A stretch of 64,000 nt of DNA from Quatrionicoccus australiensis (GCF_020510425.1 NZ_JAHBAH010000001.1:124001-188000), one strand, 5' to 3'; positions 35,973 through 45,592 are shown, counted from the first letter of the stretch. Translations and numbers: made by a program. Notes: generated by a model from the letters alone, not told the origin.

Positions 35973-38054
35973 ATGCATCATCCCCAAATCAAACCCCGCT
36001 TCCCGACCGAGAACTATCTCAACCGCGAACTCGGTATGCTCGCCTTCAACCGGCGCGTGCTGGCCCAGGCGGAAGACGAACGGGTGCCGCTGCTCGAGCG
36101 CCTGCGCTTCCTGTGCATCGTGTCCAGCAACATGGACGAGTTTTTCGAGATCCGCATGGCCGGCCTCAAGGAACAGGTCAAGGCCAACGCGCAGGTTCCG
36201 ACCACCGACGGCAAGACGCCGCATGAGGCCTTCCGCCTGGTTTCGGCCGAAGCGCATGCCATCGTCACCGAACAATACCTGCACCTCAACGACGTGATCC
36301 TGCCGGCACTGGCCGAAGAAGGCATCCGCTTCCTGCGTCGCTCGTCGTGGAACGAAGCGCAGCGCGAATGGATCCGCAATTACTTCATCCGCGAGATGGT
36401 GCCGGTGCTGACGCCGATCGGACTCGATCCGTCGCACCCCTTCCCCAAGGTGCTCAACAAGAGCCTCAATTTCGCCGTCGAGCTCGAAGGCAAGGACGCC
36501 TTCGGGCGCAGTTCCAACGCCGCCATCGTCCAGGCGCCGCGTGTTTTGCCGCGCGTCATCCGCCTGCCGGAAGAACTGGCCGGTTGCGAATACGGCTTCG
36601 TTTTCCTGTCGTCCATCCTGCACGAATTTGTCGGCGAACTATTCACCGGCATGAGCGTGCTCGGCTGCTACCAGTTCCGCGCCACGCGCAACTCCGACCT
36701 CTTCGTCGACGAAGAAGAAGTCACCAACCTGCGCACCAAGCTGCAGGGCGAACTGCCGCACCGCCATTTCGGCGATGCCGTGCGCCTCGAAGTGGCCGAC
36801 AACTGCTCGCCGGCAATGACCGAATTCCTGCTCGCCCAGTTCGGCCTCAAGGATGCCGATCTCTACCGCGTACATGGCCCGGTCAACCTGGTTCGCCTGA
36901 TGCAGGTGCCGGACTGGGTCGACCGTCCGGAGATGAAGTTTTCCTCCTTCGTGCCCGGCATTCCCAAGGCGGTCGGCAAGGGCGTCAATATTTTCGCCAG
37001 CATCCGCCGCGGCGACATCCTGCTGCACCATCCCTACCAGTCGTTCTCGCCGGTCATCGAACTGCTCAACCAGGCGGCCAGCGACCCGAATGTCGTCGCG
37101 ATCAAGATGACGGTGTATCGCACCGGCACCGACTCGGTGCTGATGCAGTCGCTGATCCGCGCCGCGCAGAACGGCAAGGAAGTCACCGTCGTCGTCGAAC
37201 TGATGGCGCGCTTCGACGAAGAAGCCAACATCAGCTGGGCGACCAAGCTCGAAGAAGTCGGCGCGCATGTCGTCTATGGTGTGGTCGGCTACAAGACGCA
37301 CGCCAAGGCGCTGCTCATCGTGCGCCGTGAAGAAGGCGGCCTCAAGCGCTACGCCCATCTCGGCACCGGCAACTATCACCCGCGTACTGCCCGCCTTTAC
37401 TCGGACTTCGGCCTGATGACCGCCAACGAGGAAATCACCCACGACGTTTCCGAAGTTTTCAAGCAGTTGACCGGTCTGGGCAAGGCGCGCACGCTGAAAC
37501 ACTTGTGGCAGGCGCCATTCACGCTGCAACCGAACGTCGTTGCCGCGATCCAGGCCGAGGCCGAAACGGCGCGAGCTGGCGGCAAGGCGCGCATAGTCGC
37601 CAAGATGAATTCGCTGCTCGAAGCCGAGGTCATCAACGCCCTCTACGAAGCCTCGCAGGCCGGCGTCTCGATCGATCTCATCGTGCGCGGCGTCTGTGCG
37701 CTGCGCCCAGGCGTGCCAGGCCTGTCGGACAACATCCGCGTCCGCTCGATCATCGGCCGCTTCCTCGAACACCACCGGATTTTCTATTTCTTCGCCGGCG
37801 GCAAGGAATCGGTCTATCTGTCCAGCGCCGACTGGATGGAGCGCAATTTCTTCAAGCGCATCGAACTCGCCTTCCCGATTCTCGATCCCAAGCTGAAAAA
37901 GCGCGTCATCACCGAAGGCCTCAAGTTCTACATGGCTGACAACCAGCAGGGCTGGGACATGAACAGCCAGGGCGTGTACCAGCGCCGGCGCTCGGCCCGG
38001 GCCAAGCCGCACAATGCGCAGGGCGAACTGCGCCTGACGCTGGGCGGCGTTTGA
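35973..38054 (+). CDS. ppk1: Polyphosphate kinase 1
   Basis: A 693-residue enzyme that makes polyphosphate from ATP at the membrane. Family features: NRELGMLAFNRRVLAQAEDERVPLLERL near the N-terminus, RVPDWVDRP-type region, KAVGKGVNIFASIRRGDILLHHPYQSF, the phosphorylated His in GYKTHAKALLIVRREEGG and the second His region near the C-terminal GGKESVYLSSADWMERN. The start at 35973 (MHHPQIKPRFP) has GGAG six bases upstream; an upstream ATG at 35961 adds four residues. A terminator follows. Confidence 0.96.
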   Translation: MHHPQIKPRFPTENYLNRELGMLAFNRRVLAQAEDERVPLLERLRFLCIVSSNMDEFFEIRMAGLKEQVKANAQVPTTDGKTPHEAFRLVSAEAHAIVTEQYLHLNDVILPALAEEGIRFLRRSSWNEAQREWIRNYFIREMVPVLTPIGLDPSHPFPKVLNKSLNFAVELEGKDAFGRSSNAAIVQAPRVLPRVIRLPEELAGCEYGFVFLSSILHEFVGELFTGMSVLGCYQFRATRNSDLFVDEEEVTNLRTKLQGELPHRHFGDAVRLEVADNCSPAMTEFLLAQFGLKDADLYRVHGPVNLVRLMQVPDWVDRPEMKFSSFVPGIPKAVGKGVNIFASIRRGDILLHHPYQSFSPVIELLNQAASDPNVVAIKMTVYRTGTDSVLMQSLIRAAQNGKEVTVVVELMARFDEEANISWATKLEEVGAHVVYGVVGYKTHAKALLIVRREEGGLKRYAHLGTGNYHPRTARLYSDFGLMTANEEITHDVSEVFKQLTGLGKARTLKHLWQAPFTLQPNVVAAIQAEAETARAGGKARIVAKMNSLLEAEVINALYEASQAGVSIDLIVRGVCALRPGVPGLSDNIRVRSIIGRFLEHHRIFYFFAGGKESVYLSSADWMERNFFKRIELAFPILDPKLKKRVITEGLKFYMADNQQGWDMNSQGVYQRRRSARAKPHNAQGELRLTLGGV

Positions 38055-38055
38055 A

Positions 38056-38063
38056 CGGTCGAC
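38056..38063. repeat. Intergenic CGGTCGAC motif (copy d)
   Basis: CGGTCGAC lies two bases after the ppk1 stop and just before the terminator at 38070-38111. It is one of seven intergenic copies. Confidence 0.55.
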
Positions 38064-38069
38064 GCTGAA

Positions 38070-38111
38070 AAAAGGGCAGAAATGCGGTACTCGCCGCATT
38101 TCTGCCCTTTT
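38070..38111 (+). terminator. ppk1 terminator
   Basis: AAAAGGGCAGAAATGCGG (38070-38087) pairs perfectly with CCGCATTTCTGCCCTTTT (38094-38111), an 18-bp stem with a six-base loop. The A and T runs at its ends allow termination in both directions. Confidence 0.88.
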
Positions 38112-38161
38112 GTTTGTTCACCGCACCTGCAAATGCAGCCCCGCAGGCAGCAGGACCAAAC

Positions 38162-38338
38162 CTAGCGGCGCGGCTGGTCGTCCGGCGTGAAGTAAAGCGC
38201 CACGCCCAGCGCAATCAGCGCCAGCGGCCACCATTTGCGCAGCAGATTGACCAGATCGATTTCGAGCAGATCGAGATTGACCGCCAGGGCCAGCGCCCCG
38301 ATCACCGCCAGCGCAATGGCCGCAAAATTTCCCTTCAT
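38162..38338 (-). CDS. Small two-TM membrane protein (LiaF-TM/DUF5668-like)
   Basis: A 58-residue protein with two hydrophobic segments (AAIALAVIGALALAVNLDLL and WWPLALIALGVALYFT) joined by a short polar loop (EIDLVNLLRK). The WWP-ALIALGV pattern is typical of the LiaI/LiaF-like transmembrane region. The ATG at 38338 is chosen because upstream in-frame sequence overlaps relA. It follows relA on the same strand by 13 bases and may be co-transcribed with it. Confidence 0.75.
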   Translation of the reverse strand: MKGNFAAIALAVIGALALAVNLDLLEIDLVNLLRKWWPLALIALGVALYFTPDDQPRR

Positions 38339-38351
38339 CGCTTTTCTCCGG

Positions 38352-40574
38352 TCAGGCGCGCCGCACGCCGACCACGCCTTCGACATCGTGGATCAGGGTC
38401 AGCGTTTTCTGCATCTGCTGCAGGTTGGTGATTTCGACGGTAAAGCTCATGTGCGCCTTGCCCTGCTTGGACTGGGTATTGACGCCGACGACGTTGAGCT
38501 TTTCGCGCGTGAAGATTTCCGAAATATCGCGCAGCAGGCCTTGCCGGTCATGCGCATCGACGACGATGTCGGCAGCAAAAACGCCGGTCGTCTGCACCCC
38601 CCAGTCGGTCTCGATGACGCGCTCCGGGTGCATGGCGGCAAGATTGGCAAAATTGGAGCAATCCATGCGGTGGATCGAGATGCCCTTGCCGCGCGTGATG
38701 AAGCCCTGGATCTCGTCGGGCGGTGCCGGCTTGCAGCAACGCGCCAGTTGGGTCAGCAACTTGTCCACGCCGACGATCAGGATGCCCTGGTTGCCTTCGA
38801 CCGGCTTGCTCGGCCGCGTCTGCACCTCGTCCGGCGCCAGCGTTTCGGCGAGCAGGTCGCCACCGCGCACCACGGTCTGGAACTGGCGCAGGTTCATCTC
38901 GCCACGCGCTGCGGCGATATACATGTCGTCGGCACGCGAGAAGCCGAGCTTGTGCGACAACTCCTCGATATTGGCCCCGGTCTGGCCGGCCCGCTGCAAT
39001 TCCTTGGTGACGATTGCCCGGCCTTCGGCCAGGGTTTCTTCCAGCGCCAGGTTCGAGAACCAGGCACGCACCTTGACCCGCGCGCTCTTGGTATGAATGT
39101 AGTTCAGCGTCGGGTTGAGCCAGTCGCGCGACGGCCCACCGACCTTGGCGGTGATGATGTCCACCTGCTGCCCGGTCTCGAGCGGCGTATTGAGCGTCAC
39201 CAGATGACCGTTGACCTTGGCGCCGCGACAGCGATGACCGAGATCGGTATGCACGCGGTAGGCGAAGTCGACCGGCGTCGAGCCCTGCGGCAGGTCGACC
39301 ACCTTGCCCTGCGGCGTCATGACATAGAGCGTTTCGTCGAGCGCCGCCTGCTTGTAGCGCGACACCCAGTCGGAACTGTCGGCGACTTCGTCCTTCCAGG
39401 TCAGCAGCTGGCGCAGCCAGGCGATCTTGTCGTCGTAGTCGTCACCACCGACCCGCTTGCTGCCTTCCTTGTAGCGCCAGTGGGCGGCAACGCCGAGTTC
39501 GGCGTGCTTGTGCATTTCCCAGGTACGGATCTGGATTTCCAGGCTGCGCCCATCCGGGCAGCGCACGGCAGTATGCAGCGAGCGGTAGTTGTTACCCTTG
39601 GGATTCGAGATGTAATCATCGAATTCCTTGGAAATCGGCGACCACAGGTTATGCACGATGCCAAGCGCGGTGTAGCAGTCCTTGAGGTCGTCGACGATGA
39701 TGCGCAGGGCGCGCACGTCATAGACCTCAGAGAACTCGACGCCCTTTTTGCGCATCTTGTTCCAGATGCTGTAGATGTGCTTCGGGCGGCCGTAGATCTC
39801 GGCCTTTTCAACGCCGACCGCAGCCAGCTCCTGACGCACCCTGGCGACGGCTTCGACGATGAACTGCTCGCGCTCGCTGCGCTTCTCGTCGAGCATCTTG
39901 GCGATTTTTTTATAGGTATCCGGGTGGATGAAGCGGAAGGACAGGTCTTCCAGTTCCCACTTCAGTTCCCAGACACCGAGCCGGTTGGCGAGCGGCGAAT
40001 AGAGCTCCAGCGTTTCGCGCGCCACCTGGACGCGCAGGTCGTCCGGGTTGGCCGCATAGAAGCGCAGGGTCTGCGTCCGGCTGGCCAGGCGCAGCAGCAC
40101 GACGCGGATGTCCTCGACCATGGCGAGCAGCATCTTGCGCAGCACTTCGACCTGCGCCTTGACCTCGGCCGGATTGACTTCGCCAGCCTCGATATTGGCC
40201 GCGACAAAGCCCTTGGTGATCGGCCGCAGACGATCGAGGCGGGAAACGCCGGCGACCAGATGTGCCGCCGGCTTGCCGAATTTTTCCTCGATGCGCGCCA
40301 CGCCATGCTCGTCGTAGGACGGAATGGCAAAGAGCATGGCGGCGATGCGCGATTCGGCGTCGAGCTTGAGACCGGCGATGATCACCGCCATGCCCAGTGC
40401 GTGCGACCAGACCCGCTCGCCGCTGCCGAGCACCCGGTCGCCGTAGCTCTCCCAGGCGTATTCAACGGCCTTTTTCAGGCGCTCTGCATCGGGCTCGGCC
40501 AACCCTGCGGAGAGGGTGGCGAGGAACTTATCGAAGTCGCTCTGGGCGGCGACGGAATGAACGACGGAAACCAT
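38352..40574 (-). CDS. relA: GTP pyrophosphokinase
   Basis: A 740-residue (p)ppGpp synthetase, as long as E. coli RelA. It has a pseudo-HD domain in which the catalytic HD dyad is replaced (AMLFAIPSYDEHG), a synthetase domain (YGRPKHIYSIWNKMRKKGVEFSEVYDVRALRIIVDD, NNYRSLHTAV, EIQIRTWEMHKHAELGVAAHWRYKEG), a TGS domain (VMTPQGKVVDLPQGSTPVDFAYRVHTDLG), a zinc-finger region (ARCCKPAPPDEI) and a C-terminal ACT domain. It is a RelA-type synthetase that responds to ribosome-bound uncharged tRNA. The start at 40574 (MVSVVHSVAAQ) fits the family; upstream codons do not. Confidence 0.96.
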   Translation of the reverse strand: MVSVVHSVAAQSDFDKFLATLSAGLAEPDAERLKKAVEYAWESYGDRVLGSGERVWSHALGMAVIIAGLKLDAESRIAAMLFAIPSYDEHGVARIEEKFGKPAAHLVAGVSRLDRLRPITKGFVAANIEAGEVNPAEVKAQVEVLRKMLLAMVEDIRVVLLRLASRTQTLRFYAANPDDLRVQVARETLELYSPLANRLGVWELKWELEDLSFRFIHPDTYKKIAKMLDEKRSEREQFIVEAVARVRQELAAVGVEKAEIYGRPKHIYSIWNKMRKKGVEFSEVYDVRALRIIVDDLKDCYTALGIVHNLWSPISKEFDDYISNPKGNNYRSLHTAVRCPDGRSLEIQIRTWEMHKHAELGVAAHWRYKEGSKRVGGDDYDDKIAWLRQLLTWKDEVADSSDWVSRYKQAALDETLYVMTPQGKVVDLPQGSTPVDFAYRVHTDLGHRCRGAKVNGHLVTLNTPLETGQQVDIITAKVGGPSRDWLNPTLNYIHTKSARVKVRAWFSNLALEETLAEGRAIVTKELQRAGQTGANIEELSHKLGFSRADDMYIAAARGEMNLRQFQTVVRGGDLLAETLAPDEVQTRPSKPVEGNQGILIVGVDKLLTQLARCCKPAPPDEIQGFITRGKGISIHRMDCSNFANLAAMHPERVIETDWGVQTTGVFAADIVVDAHDRQGLLRDISEIFTREKLNVVGVNTQSKQGKAHMSFTVEITNLQQMQKTLTLIHDVEGVVGVRRA

Positions 40575-40701
40575 GCCGCGAATTATACCGTCCGGGAAGC
40601 GGCAAGCGATGCCGGCGAATGCGCCTTCCCGACAAACAGCGGGAACCCTATTGGGGATATCCGCTCTGAAAGGCCTCTCCCGGCTCAGGCATAATCCCGC
40701 C

Positions 40702-41598
40702 ATGACTGCAAAACACCACAACTTCCTGACCAGCCCCTACCTCTTGCTGACCCTGACCGCACTGTTCTGGTCGGGCAACATGGTGATCGGCCGCGGCGTG
40801 CGCGCCGATGTGCCGCCGATGGCCCTCGCCTTCTGGCGCTGGGCGATTGCGCTGCTGCTTGTCCTGCCGCTCGCACTGCCACACCTGAAAACGCAGTGGC
40901 CGCAACTGAAACAGGGCTGGAAGCCGGTGCTGCTGCTCGGCGTGCTCGGCGTCGGCTGCTACAACACCTTCGCCTACATCGCGCTGCAATACACCTCGGC
41001 GACCAATGCCGTGCTGCTCAATTCCTTCATCCCGGTCGCCACCATCGCGATTTCCTGGGCCTTCCTCGGCAAGCACCTGCGCCGGATCGAAGGCATCGGC
41101 GTGCTGATCTCGCTATGCGGCGCGCTGACCATCGTCGCGCACGGCGACTTCAACATCCTGCTGCATCTCAACCTCAATCTCGGCGACGTCTGGATGCTCG
41201 GCGCCGTGCTGGTCTGGGCGATCTACACGGTCGGTCTCGCCTGGCGCCCGGCCGGCGTGCATCCGATGCTGATGCTCGGCGCAATGACCGCGGTCGGCCT
41301 GCTCGCGCTGACCCCGGCCTATCTCTGGGAAATCGCCGGCGGCCGGCAGATCAACCTGCACGCAGCATCACTCGCTTCGATTGCCTACGTCGGCGTCTTC
41401 CCGAGCTTCGTCGGCTACATTTTCTACAACCGCGGCGTCGCCGAAGTCGGCGCCAACAAGGCCAGCCTGTTCATCCACCTGATGCCGGTCTTCGGCACCC
41501 TGCTCTCGGCCCTGTTCCTCGGCGAAATCCCGTACTGGTACCACTACCTCGGCATCGCGCTGATCTTCACCGGCATCTGGCTGACCACGAAGAAATAA
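40702..41598 (+). CDS. EamA/DMT-family transporter
   Basis: A 298-residue inner-membrane protein with ten hydrophobic segments and two EamA repeats. Features: TALFWSGNMVIGRGVRADVPPMALAFWRW near the N-terminus, and SLASIAYVGVFPSFVGYIFYNRGVAEVGANKASLFIHLMPVFGTLLS in the second half. The substrate is unknown. An extended -10-like CATAAT lies just upstream. Its TAA overlaps the ATG of mtfA by one base (TAATG). Confidence 0.92.
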   Translation: MTAKHHNFLTSPYLLLTLTALFWSGNMVIGRGVRADVPPMALAFWRWAIALLLVLPLALPHLKTQWPQLKQGWKPVLLLGVLGVGCYNTFAYIALQYTSATNAVLLNSFIPVATIAISWAFLGKHLRRIEGIGVLISLCGALTIVAHGDFNILLHLNLNLGDVWMLGAVLVWAIYTVGLAWRPAGVHPMLMLGAMTAVGLLALTPAYLWEIAGGRQINLHAASLASIAYVGVFPSFVGYIFYNRGVAEVGANKASLFIHLMPVFGTLLSALFLGEIPYWYHYLGIALIFTGIWLTTKK

Positions 41599-42350
41599 TG
41601 GGCCTCTTCGACTGGCTGCGCGGCCGGCGCCGCCCCGAGATTGCCGCCGACCTCTGGGCGCAGACCGTGGCCGGTCTGCCCTTTCTCGCCGTCCTGACGG
41701 TCGACGAGCAAAAAAGGCTGAAATTGCTCGCCGAGGAATTCCTCGCCGAAAAGGAATTCAGCACCGGTGGCGGCCTCGAATTGAACGACGCGATGTGCGT
41801 CGCGATTGCCGCCCAGGGCTGCCTGCCCATCCTCGAATTCGGGCTGAGCGCCTATCGCGGCTGGGTCGGCATCGTGATTTACCCGGACGAGTTCGTCGTA
41901 CCCCGGCAAATGGCCGACGAGGACGGCGTCGTGCATGAATACGACGACGTGCTCTCCGGCGAAGCCTGGGAAGGCGGGCCGCTGATCATCTCGTGGCGCG
42001 ACGCGCAGATGGCCGGCGACGGCTACAACGTAGTCATCCACGAATTCGCCCACAAGCTCGACATGCTGAATGGCGAAGCCGACGGCATTCCTGCCTTGCA
42101 TGCCGGCTTACCGGTCGACCGCTGGGAAAAGGTGTTTTTCGCCGCCTGGGAAGACTTCTGCCAGCGCGTGGACAGCGGCGAGGAAACGCGCATCGATCCC
42201 TACGCCAGCGAGCATCCGGCCGAGTTCTTCGCAGTGCTCAGCGAAAATTTCTTCGAGCAGCCAGCGCTGCTCACCGCCGAATATCCCGAGCTCTACGCCC
42301 TGCTGCGCGACTATTACCGCCAGGACCCGCTCGCCCGACTCGCCGCCTAG
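41598..42350 (+). CDS. mtfA: Zinc-dependent peptidase MtfA (M90 family)
   Basis: A 250-residue cytoplasmic protein. It has the zinc-binding motif HEFAHKLDMLNGEADG (HExxH) and a downstream Glu region (EHPAEFFAVLSENFFEQP), as in E. coli MtfA, which binds the glucose repressor Mlc and has peptidase activity. The start overlaps the transporter stop by one base, so translation is coupled. It ends at a CTAG shared with the convergent deoxyribosyltransferase gene. Confidence 0.94.
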   Translation: MGLFDWLRGRRRPEIAADLWAQTVAGLPFLAVLTVDEQKRLKLLAEEFLAEKEFSTGGGLELNDAMCVAIAAQGCLPILEFGLSAYRGWVGIVIYPDEFVVPRQMADEDGVVHEYDDVLSGEAWEGGPLIISWRDAQMAGDGYNVVIHEFAHKLDMLNGEADGIPALHAGLPVDRWEKVFFAAWEDFCQRVDSGEETRIDPYASEHPAEFFAVLSENFFEQPALLTAEYPELYALLRDYYRQDPLARLAA

Positions 42351-42829
42351 CCGGCGTTCAACAGCGCCAGCGCCTCGCCCAGACCACCGACCACCAGGCG
42401 CACCGGCACCGCCAGCATCAGGTTGAGCGGCAGGCCGAAATCCTCGACGCACAAGCCGTCGCGGTCGACTGCCCGGCCGTCGCGAATGTCCAGCGGCGCC
42501 CCGGCCAGACGGGCGACGCGCTCGGTCGTTCCTTCCGCCACAGCAAGATAGCCGAATACCGGCTTGCCCAGCGCCAGCGCAAAGCCGACCTCGACACAGG
42601 TGCCGGAATCCGGCTCGCAGCCGCGAAACGGGTTGAGATTGGCAAGCACCGCATCGGCGGCGCGGATCAGCCCGATATTGGCGTAATAAATGCCCGCCGC
42701 CGTCGTTTCGACACCATCGAGCGGGACCAGCGCCTGATGTCCGGCAGCATGACACGCACGGCGCGCCTCTTCGGCCCAGGCGAGGGCATCGGGACGAAAG
42801 ACATCGGGACCGGCGAGGTAGATTTTCAT
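42347..42829 (-). CDS. Nucleoside 2-deoxyribosyltransferase family protein
   Basis: A 160-residue protein with the Rossmann-like N-terminus IYLAGPDVFRPDALAWAEEA and the catalytic region ANLNPFRGCEPDSGTCVEVGFALALGKPVFGY (Asp and Glu). It may exchange or hydrolyse deoxynucleosides or remove damaged nucleotides. The ATG at 42829 is chosen by similarity; an upstream GTG-like start has no support. It converges with mtfA with a four-base overlap. Confidence 0.92.
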   Translation of the reverse strand: MKIYLAGPDVFRPDALAWAEEARRACHAAGHQALVPLDGVETTAAGIYYANIGLIRAADAVLANLNPFRGCEPDSGTCVEVGFALALGKPVFGYLAVAEGTTERVARLAGAPLDIRDGRAVDRDGLCVEDFGLPLNLMLAVPVRLVVGGLGEALALLNAG

Positions 42830-42939
42830 GGGATTACCCTTGGCAACATCGTGATACAAACCGTCGCAAAAAGGGTACTTGAAAATCCGGCGTTCTGGGC
42901 AAACATGGCATCTGTGCTTTTTTTGCAGAGGACCCCGCC

Positions 42940-43233
42940 ATGCTGATCACCGATCCCCGGCAAGCGACAAGCATCGCCAATTTCATTGCCACCTCGCGCA
43001 CCTACCTCGGCCTGCCCGAGCGGCGCCAAGTGGCCCGTTCCCCGCTCCACAACCTGCGCTGGGCCATCCTGCGCCTGGCCCTGCTCGCTGGCGGCAGCGG
43101 CGCCCTGTTCGGCGGCGCTGCCATGGCCGAGAACGACACCCGCGCGGTACGTGCACCAAGCGCTGCCACCCAGCTGGCCAGCGTCGAAGTCGACCGCCGC
43201 CAGACGCGCAGCAGCCTCGAACAGATGCCCTGA
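42940..43233 (+). CDS. Hypothetical single-TM protein, 97 aa, upstream of the protease gene
   Basis: An unrecognised small protein with a cytoplasmic N-terminus (about 40 residues), one membrane segment (LRWAILRLALLAGGSGALFGGAAM) and a short periplasmic, basic tail. GAGGA lies eight bases before the ATG. It ends 47 bases before the degQ-like gene. It may be a partner or regulator of that protease (inference from position only). Confidence 0.65.
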   Translation: MLITDPRQATSIANFIATSRTYLGLPERRQVARSPLHNLRWAILRLALLAGGSGALFGGAAMAENDTRAVRAPSAATQLASVEVDRRQTRSSLEQMP

Positions 43234-43280
43234 ACCACGATCACCGGATTTTCCACAAAGACAAAATGGAGAAAGCAGCC

Positions 43281-44744
43281 ATGCCTGTACGCAAACTGAA
43301 ACTCACCGTGATTGCCCTGGCCCTGAGCGCCGCCCTGGGCGGCGCCTACTCGCTCGGTCACGTCCAGACGATCAGCGAAGCCAATGCCGCCACCCCGCCC
43401 GCCCCGGTCGCCGCAACGCCGGTCATCGCGCCGGGCGCCGCCCTGCCCGACATGGGAACGATCGTCGAGCGCAACGGACCGGCCGTGGTCAATATCAGCG
43501 TCACCGGCTCGCGCAAGACCGGCAACAACCAGGCTGACCAGTTGCAGATCGACCCGGACGATCCCTTCTACGAATTCTTCCGCCGTTTCCGCGGCGCCCA
43601 GCCGCGCGGCGGCGAAACGCCGGTGCGCGGCCAGGGCTCCGGCTTCATCGTCACCAGCGACGGCACCATCCTGACCAACGCCCACGTCGTCGAGGGCGCC
43701 GAGGAAGTCACCGTCAAGCTCACCGACAAGCGCGAATTCAAAGCCAAGGTCAAAGGCCTCGACAAGGCGAGCGACGTCGCCGTGCTCAAGATCGAGGCCA
43801 GCAACCTGCCCACCGTCAAGATCGGCAGCGCTGCCAACACGCGCGTCGGCGAATGGGTGCTCGCCATCGGTTCGCCCTTCGGCTTCGAGAACAGCGCCAG
43901 CGCCGGCATCGTCTCGGCCAAGTCGCGCACCCTGCCCGACGGCAGCTACGTGCCCTTCATCCAGACCGACGTCGCGGTCAATCCTGGCAACTCGGGCGGC
44001 CCTCTGTTCAACATGGCCGGCGAAGTGATCGGCATCAATTCGCAGATTTACTCGCGCAGCGGCGGCTACCAGGGCCTGTCCTTCGCCATCCCGATCGAGG
44101 TCGCGATGGGCATCGAAAAGCAGATCGTGACCAGCGGCAAGGTGCAGCGCGGCCGGCTCGGCGTCACCATCCAGGACATCAACCAGTCGCTGGCCGATTC
44201 CTTCGGTCTGAAAAAGCCCAACGGTGCACTGGTCAGTTCGGTCGAAAAAGGCAGCCCGGCCGCCAAGGCCGGCCTCGAACCGGGCGACGTCATTCTCGCC
44301 ATCAACGGCCGCGAAATCGCCGGCTCCGGCGAACTGCCTGCCATCGTCGCCGGCATGGCTGCCGGCGAGACGGCCAAGCTGCAGATCTGGCGCAACGGTG
44401 CCAGCCGCGTCATCGAAGCCAAAGTCGGCAGTTTCAGCGAACCCAAGGTGGCGAGCAACGACAGCGCCGAACCCAACAAGGGCCGGCTTGGTGTCGCGGT
44501 CCGTGCCCTGACGCCGGAAGAGCAGCGCCGCGCCGAGCTCAAGGGCGGCGTGCTCGTCCAGGATGCGAGCGGCGCGGCTGCCCGCGCCGGCATCCAGCCC
44601 GGCGACATCATCGTTTCGGTGAATGGCGAAGCGGTGAGCAGCACCGAGCAGTTGCGCCAGTTGGTCAGCAAGGCCGGCAAGCGCGTCGCCATCCTGGTCG
44701 AGCGCGGCGACTCGCGCCTGTTCGTACCGGTCGACCTCGGCTAA
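43281..44744 (+). CDS. DegQ/MucD-type periplasmic serine protease
   Basis: A 487-residue HtrA-family protease with an N-terminal signal region. The catalytic triad is visible: His in TNAHVVEGAE, Asp in ASDVAVLKI and Ser in VNPGNSGGPLFN. Two PDZ domains follow (about 285-375 and 390-487; GALVSSVEKGSPAAKAGLEPGDVILAING and GVLVQDASGAAARAGIQPGDIIVSVNG). It acts in periplasmic protein quality control. I start at the ATG at 43281 (GGAG upstream); an in-frame ATG at 43266 adds five residues. Which DegP/DegQ/MucD name applies cannot be settled here. Confidence 0.94.
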   Translation: MPVRKLKLTVIALALSAALGGAYSLGHVQTISEANAATPPAPVAATPVIAPGAALPDMGTIVERNGPAVVNISVTGSRKTGNNQADQLQIDPDDPFYEFFRRFRGAQPRGGETPVRGQGSGFIVTSDGTILTNAHVVEGAEEVTVKLTDKREFKAKVKGLDKASDVAVLKIEASNLPTVKIGSAANTRVGEWVLAIGSPFGFENSASAGIVSAKSRTLPDGSYVPFIQTDVAVNPGNSGGPLFNMAGEVIGINSQIYSRSGGYQGLSFAIPIEVAMGIEKQIVTSGKVQRGRLGVTIQDINQSLADSFGLKKPNGALVSSVEKGSPAAKAGLEPGDVILAINGREIAGSGELPAIVAGMAAGETAKLQIWRNGASRVIEAKVGSFSEPKVASNDSAEPNKGRLGVAVRALTPEEQRRAELKGGVLVQDASGAAARAGIQPGDIIVSVNGEAVSSTEQLRQLVSKAGKRVAILVERGDSRLFVPVDLG

Positions 44745-44756
44745 AAGCCGAAAAGC

Positions 44757-44785
44757 AAAAGGGCCGCTCGACGAGCGGCCCTTTT
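44757..44785. terminator. Terminator between the protease and UPF0149 genes
   Basis: AAAAGGGCCGCTC (44757-44769) pairs with GAGCGGCCCTTTT (44773-44785) around a three-base loop. The symmetric A and T runs allow bidirectional action for the two convergent genes. Confidence 0.88.
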
Positions 44786-44802
44786 CGCATGCCGGATCCG
44801 GA

Positions 44803-45501
44803 TCAGTTCAGCTTTTCCGGCGAACCGCAGCATTGCTTGTATTTGCGACCGCTGCCGCAGGGGCACGGATCGTTGCGACCGGACTTCGGCTCTTCGCGCT
44901 TGACCGTGCCGCCGGCGCGCTTGTTGCGCCAGAAGTTGTACAGCGTCTGCACGATGACCGGCAGGTTTTCCTGGATGTCGGCAACCAGGCGGGCTTCTTC
45001 GGCCGGCGCAAACCAGCGCTCGCCGCTTTTCTCGACGTCTTCCTTGAGCATGCCGTTCAACAGGAACATCGGTTCAAGCAGCTCGGACAGGTCGTCGGCA
45101 TGCTTGCCGGCCAGCTCATACCAGTCGCCGGCCATGCCGGCCCCGAACACGTAGGAATCGGCCCAGGCGGCGTAGTCGTAGTCTTCGCACTTTTCGTCGA
45201 GCGGATAGAGCACCGGCGACACGGTTTCATCGGCGAGCAGCGCGGCGGCGATGTCGTTGTTGAGGCGCATCAGCAGTTCGACCGCTTCGCCGAGGATGGG
45301 ATCGCCCTCGGCCGAGGCCATGCCTTCGCCCAGCACTTCCGGCAACCAGGCGGTCGGCGGCACGGCCACCGGTCCACTCACGATGGCGCACAAAATGGCC
45401 TGGATTTCGTCGAGGCGCATCGCATCGCCATTGAAAATATTGGCTTCAAGCAGTTCTTCGAGACGATCGAGATCGGCATCGTTCAGGGGGGTCGGGTTCA
45501 T
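44803..45501 (-). CDS. UPF0149/YecA-family protein with SEC-C motif
   Basis: A 232-residue protein. The N-terminal two-thirds is an all-helical UPF0149 domain ([34 protein letters not shown]) and the end is a SEC-C zinc motif ([19 protein letters not shown]) like that at the end of SecA. Proteins of this type are poorly characterised and may bind ribosomes or nascent chains. The ATG at 45501 ([10 protein letters not shown]) is favoured over an upstream one by family alignment. Confidence 0.9.
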   Translation of the reverse strand: MNPTPLNDADLDRLEELLEANIFNGDAMRLDEIQAILCAIVSGPVAVPPTAWLPEVLGEGMASAEGDPILGEAVELLMRLNNDIAAALLADETVSPVLYPLDEKCEDYDYAAWADSYVFGAGMAGDWYELAGKHADDLSELLEPMFLLNGMLKEDVEKSGERWFAPAEEARLVADIQENLPVIVQTLYNFWRNKRAGGTVKREEPKSGRNDPCPCGSGRKYKQCCGSPEKLN

Positions 45502-45582
45502 TCTTGGATCTATCTTGTGGCAATCGGACAATCATAGCCCAGGCGGCGCCTGTCGTCAGGCCCTATGTCGCCGGCCGGCCAC

Positions 45583-45592
45583 CGGTCGACCG
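45583..45592. repeat. Intergenic CGGTCGACCG palindrome (copy e)
   Basis: A perfect copy of the motif, directly next to the terminator of mocA on its 3' side. Confidence 0.6.

Noticed and set aside
38235..40694. An 819-codon plus-strand open frame opposite relA
   Set aside because: Antisense shadow of a clear RelA; long antisense frames are usual in GC-rich genes.
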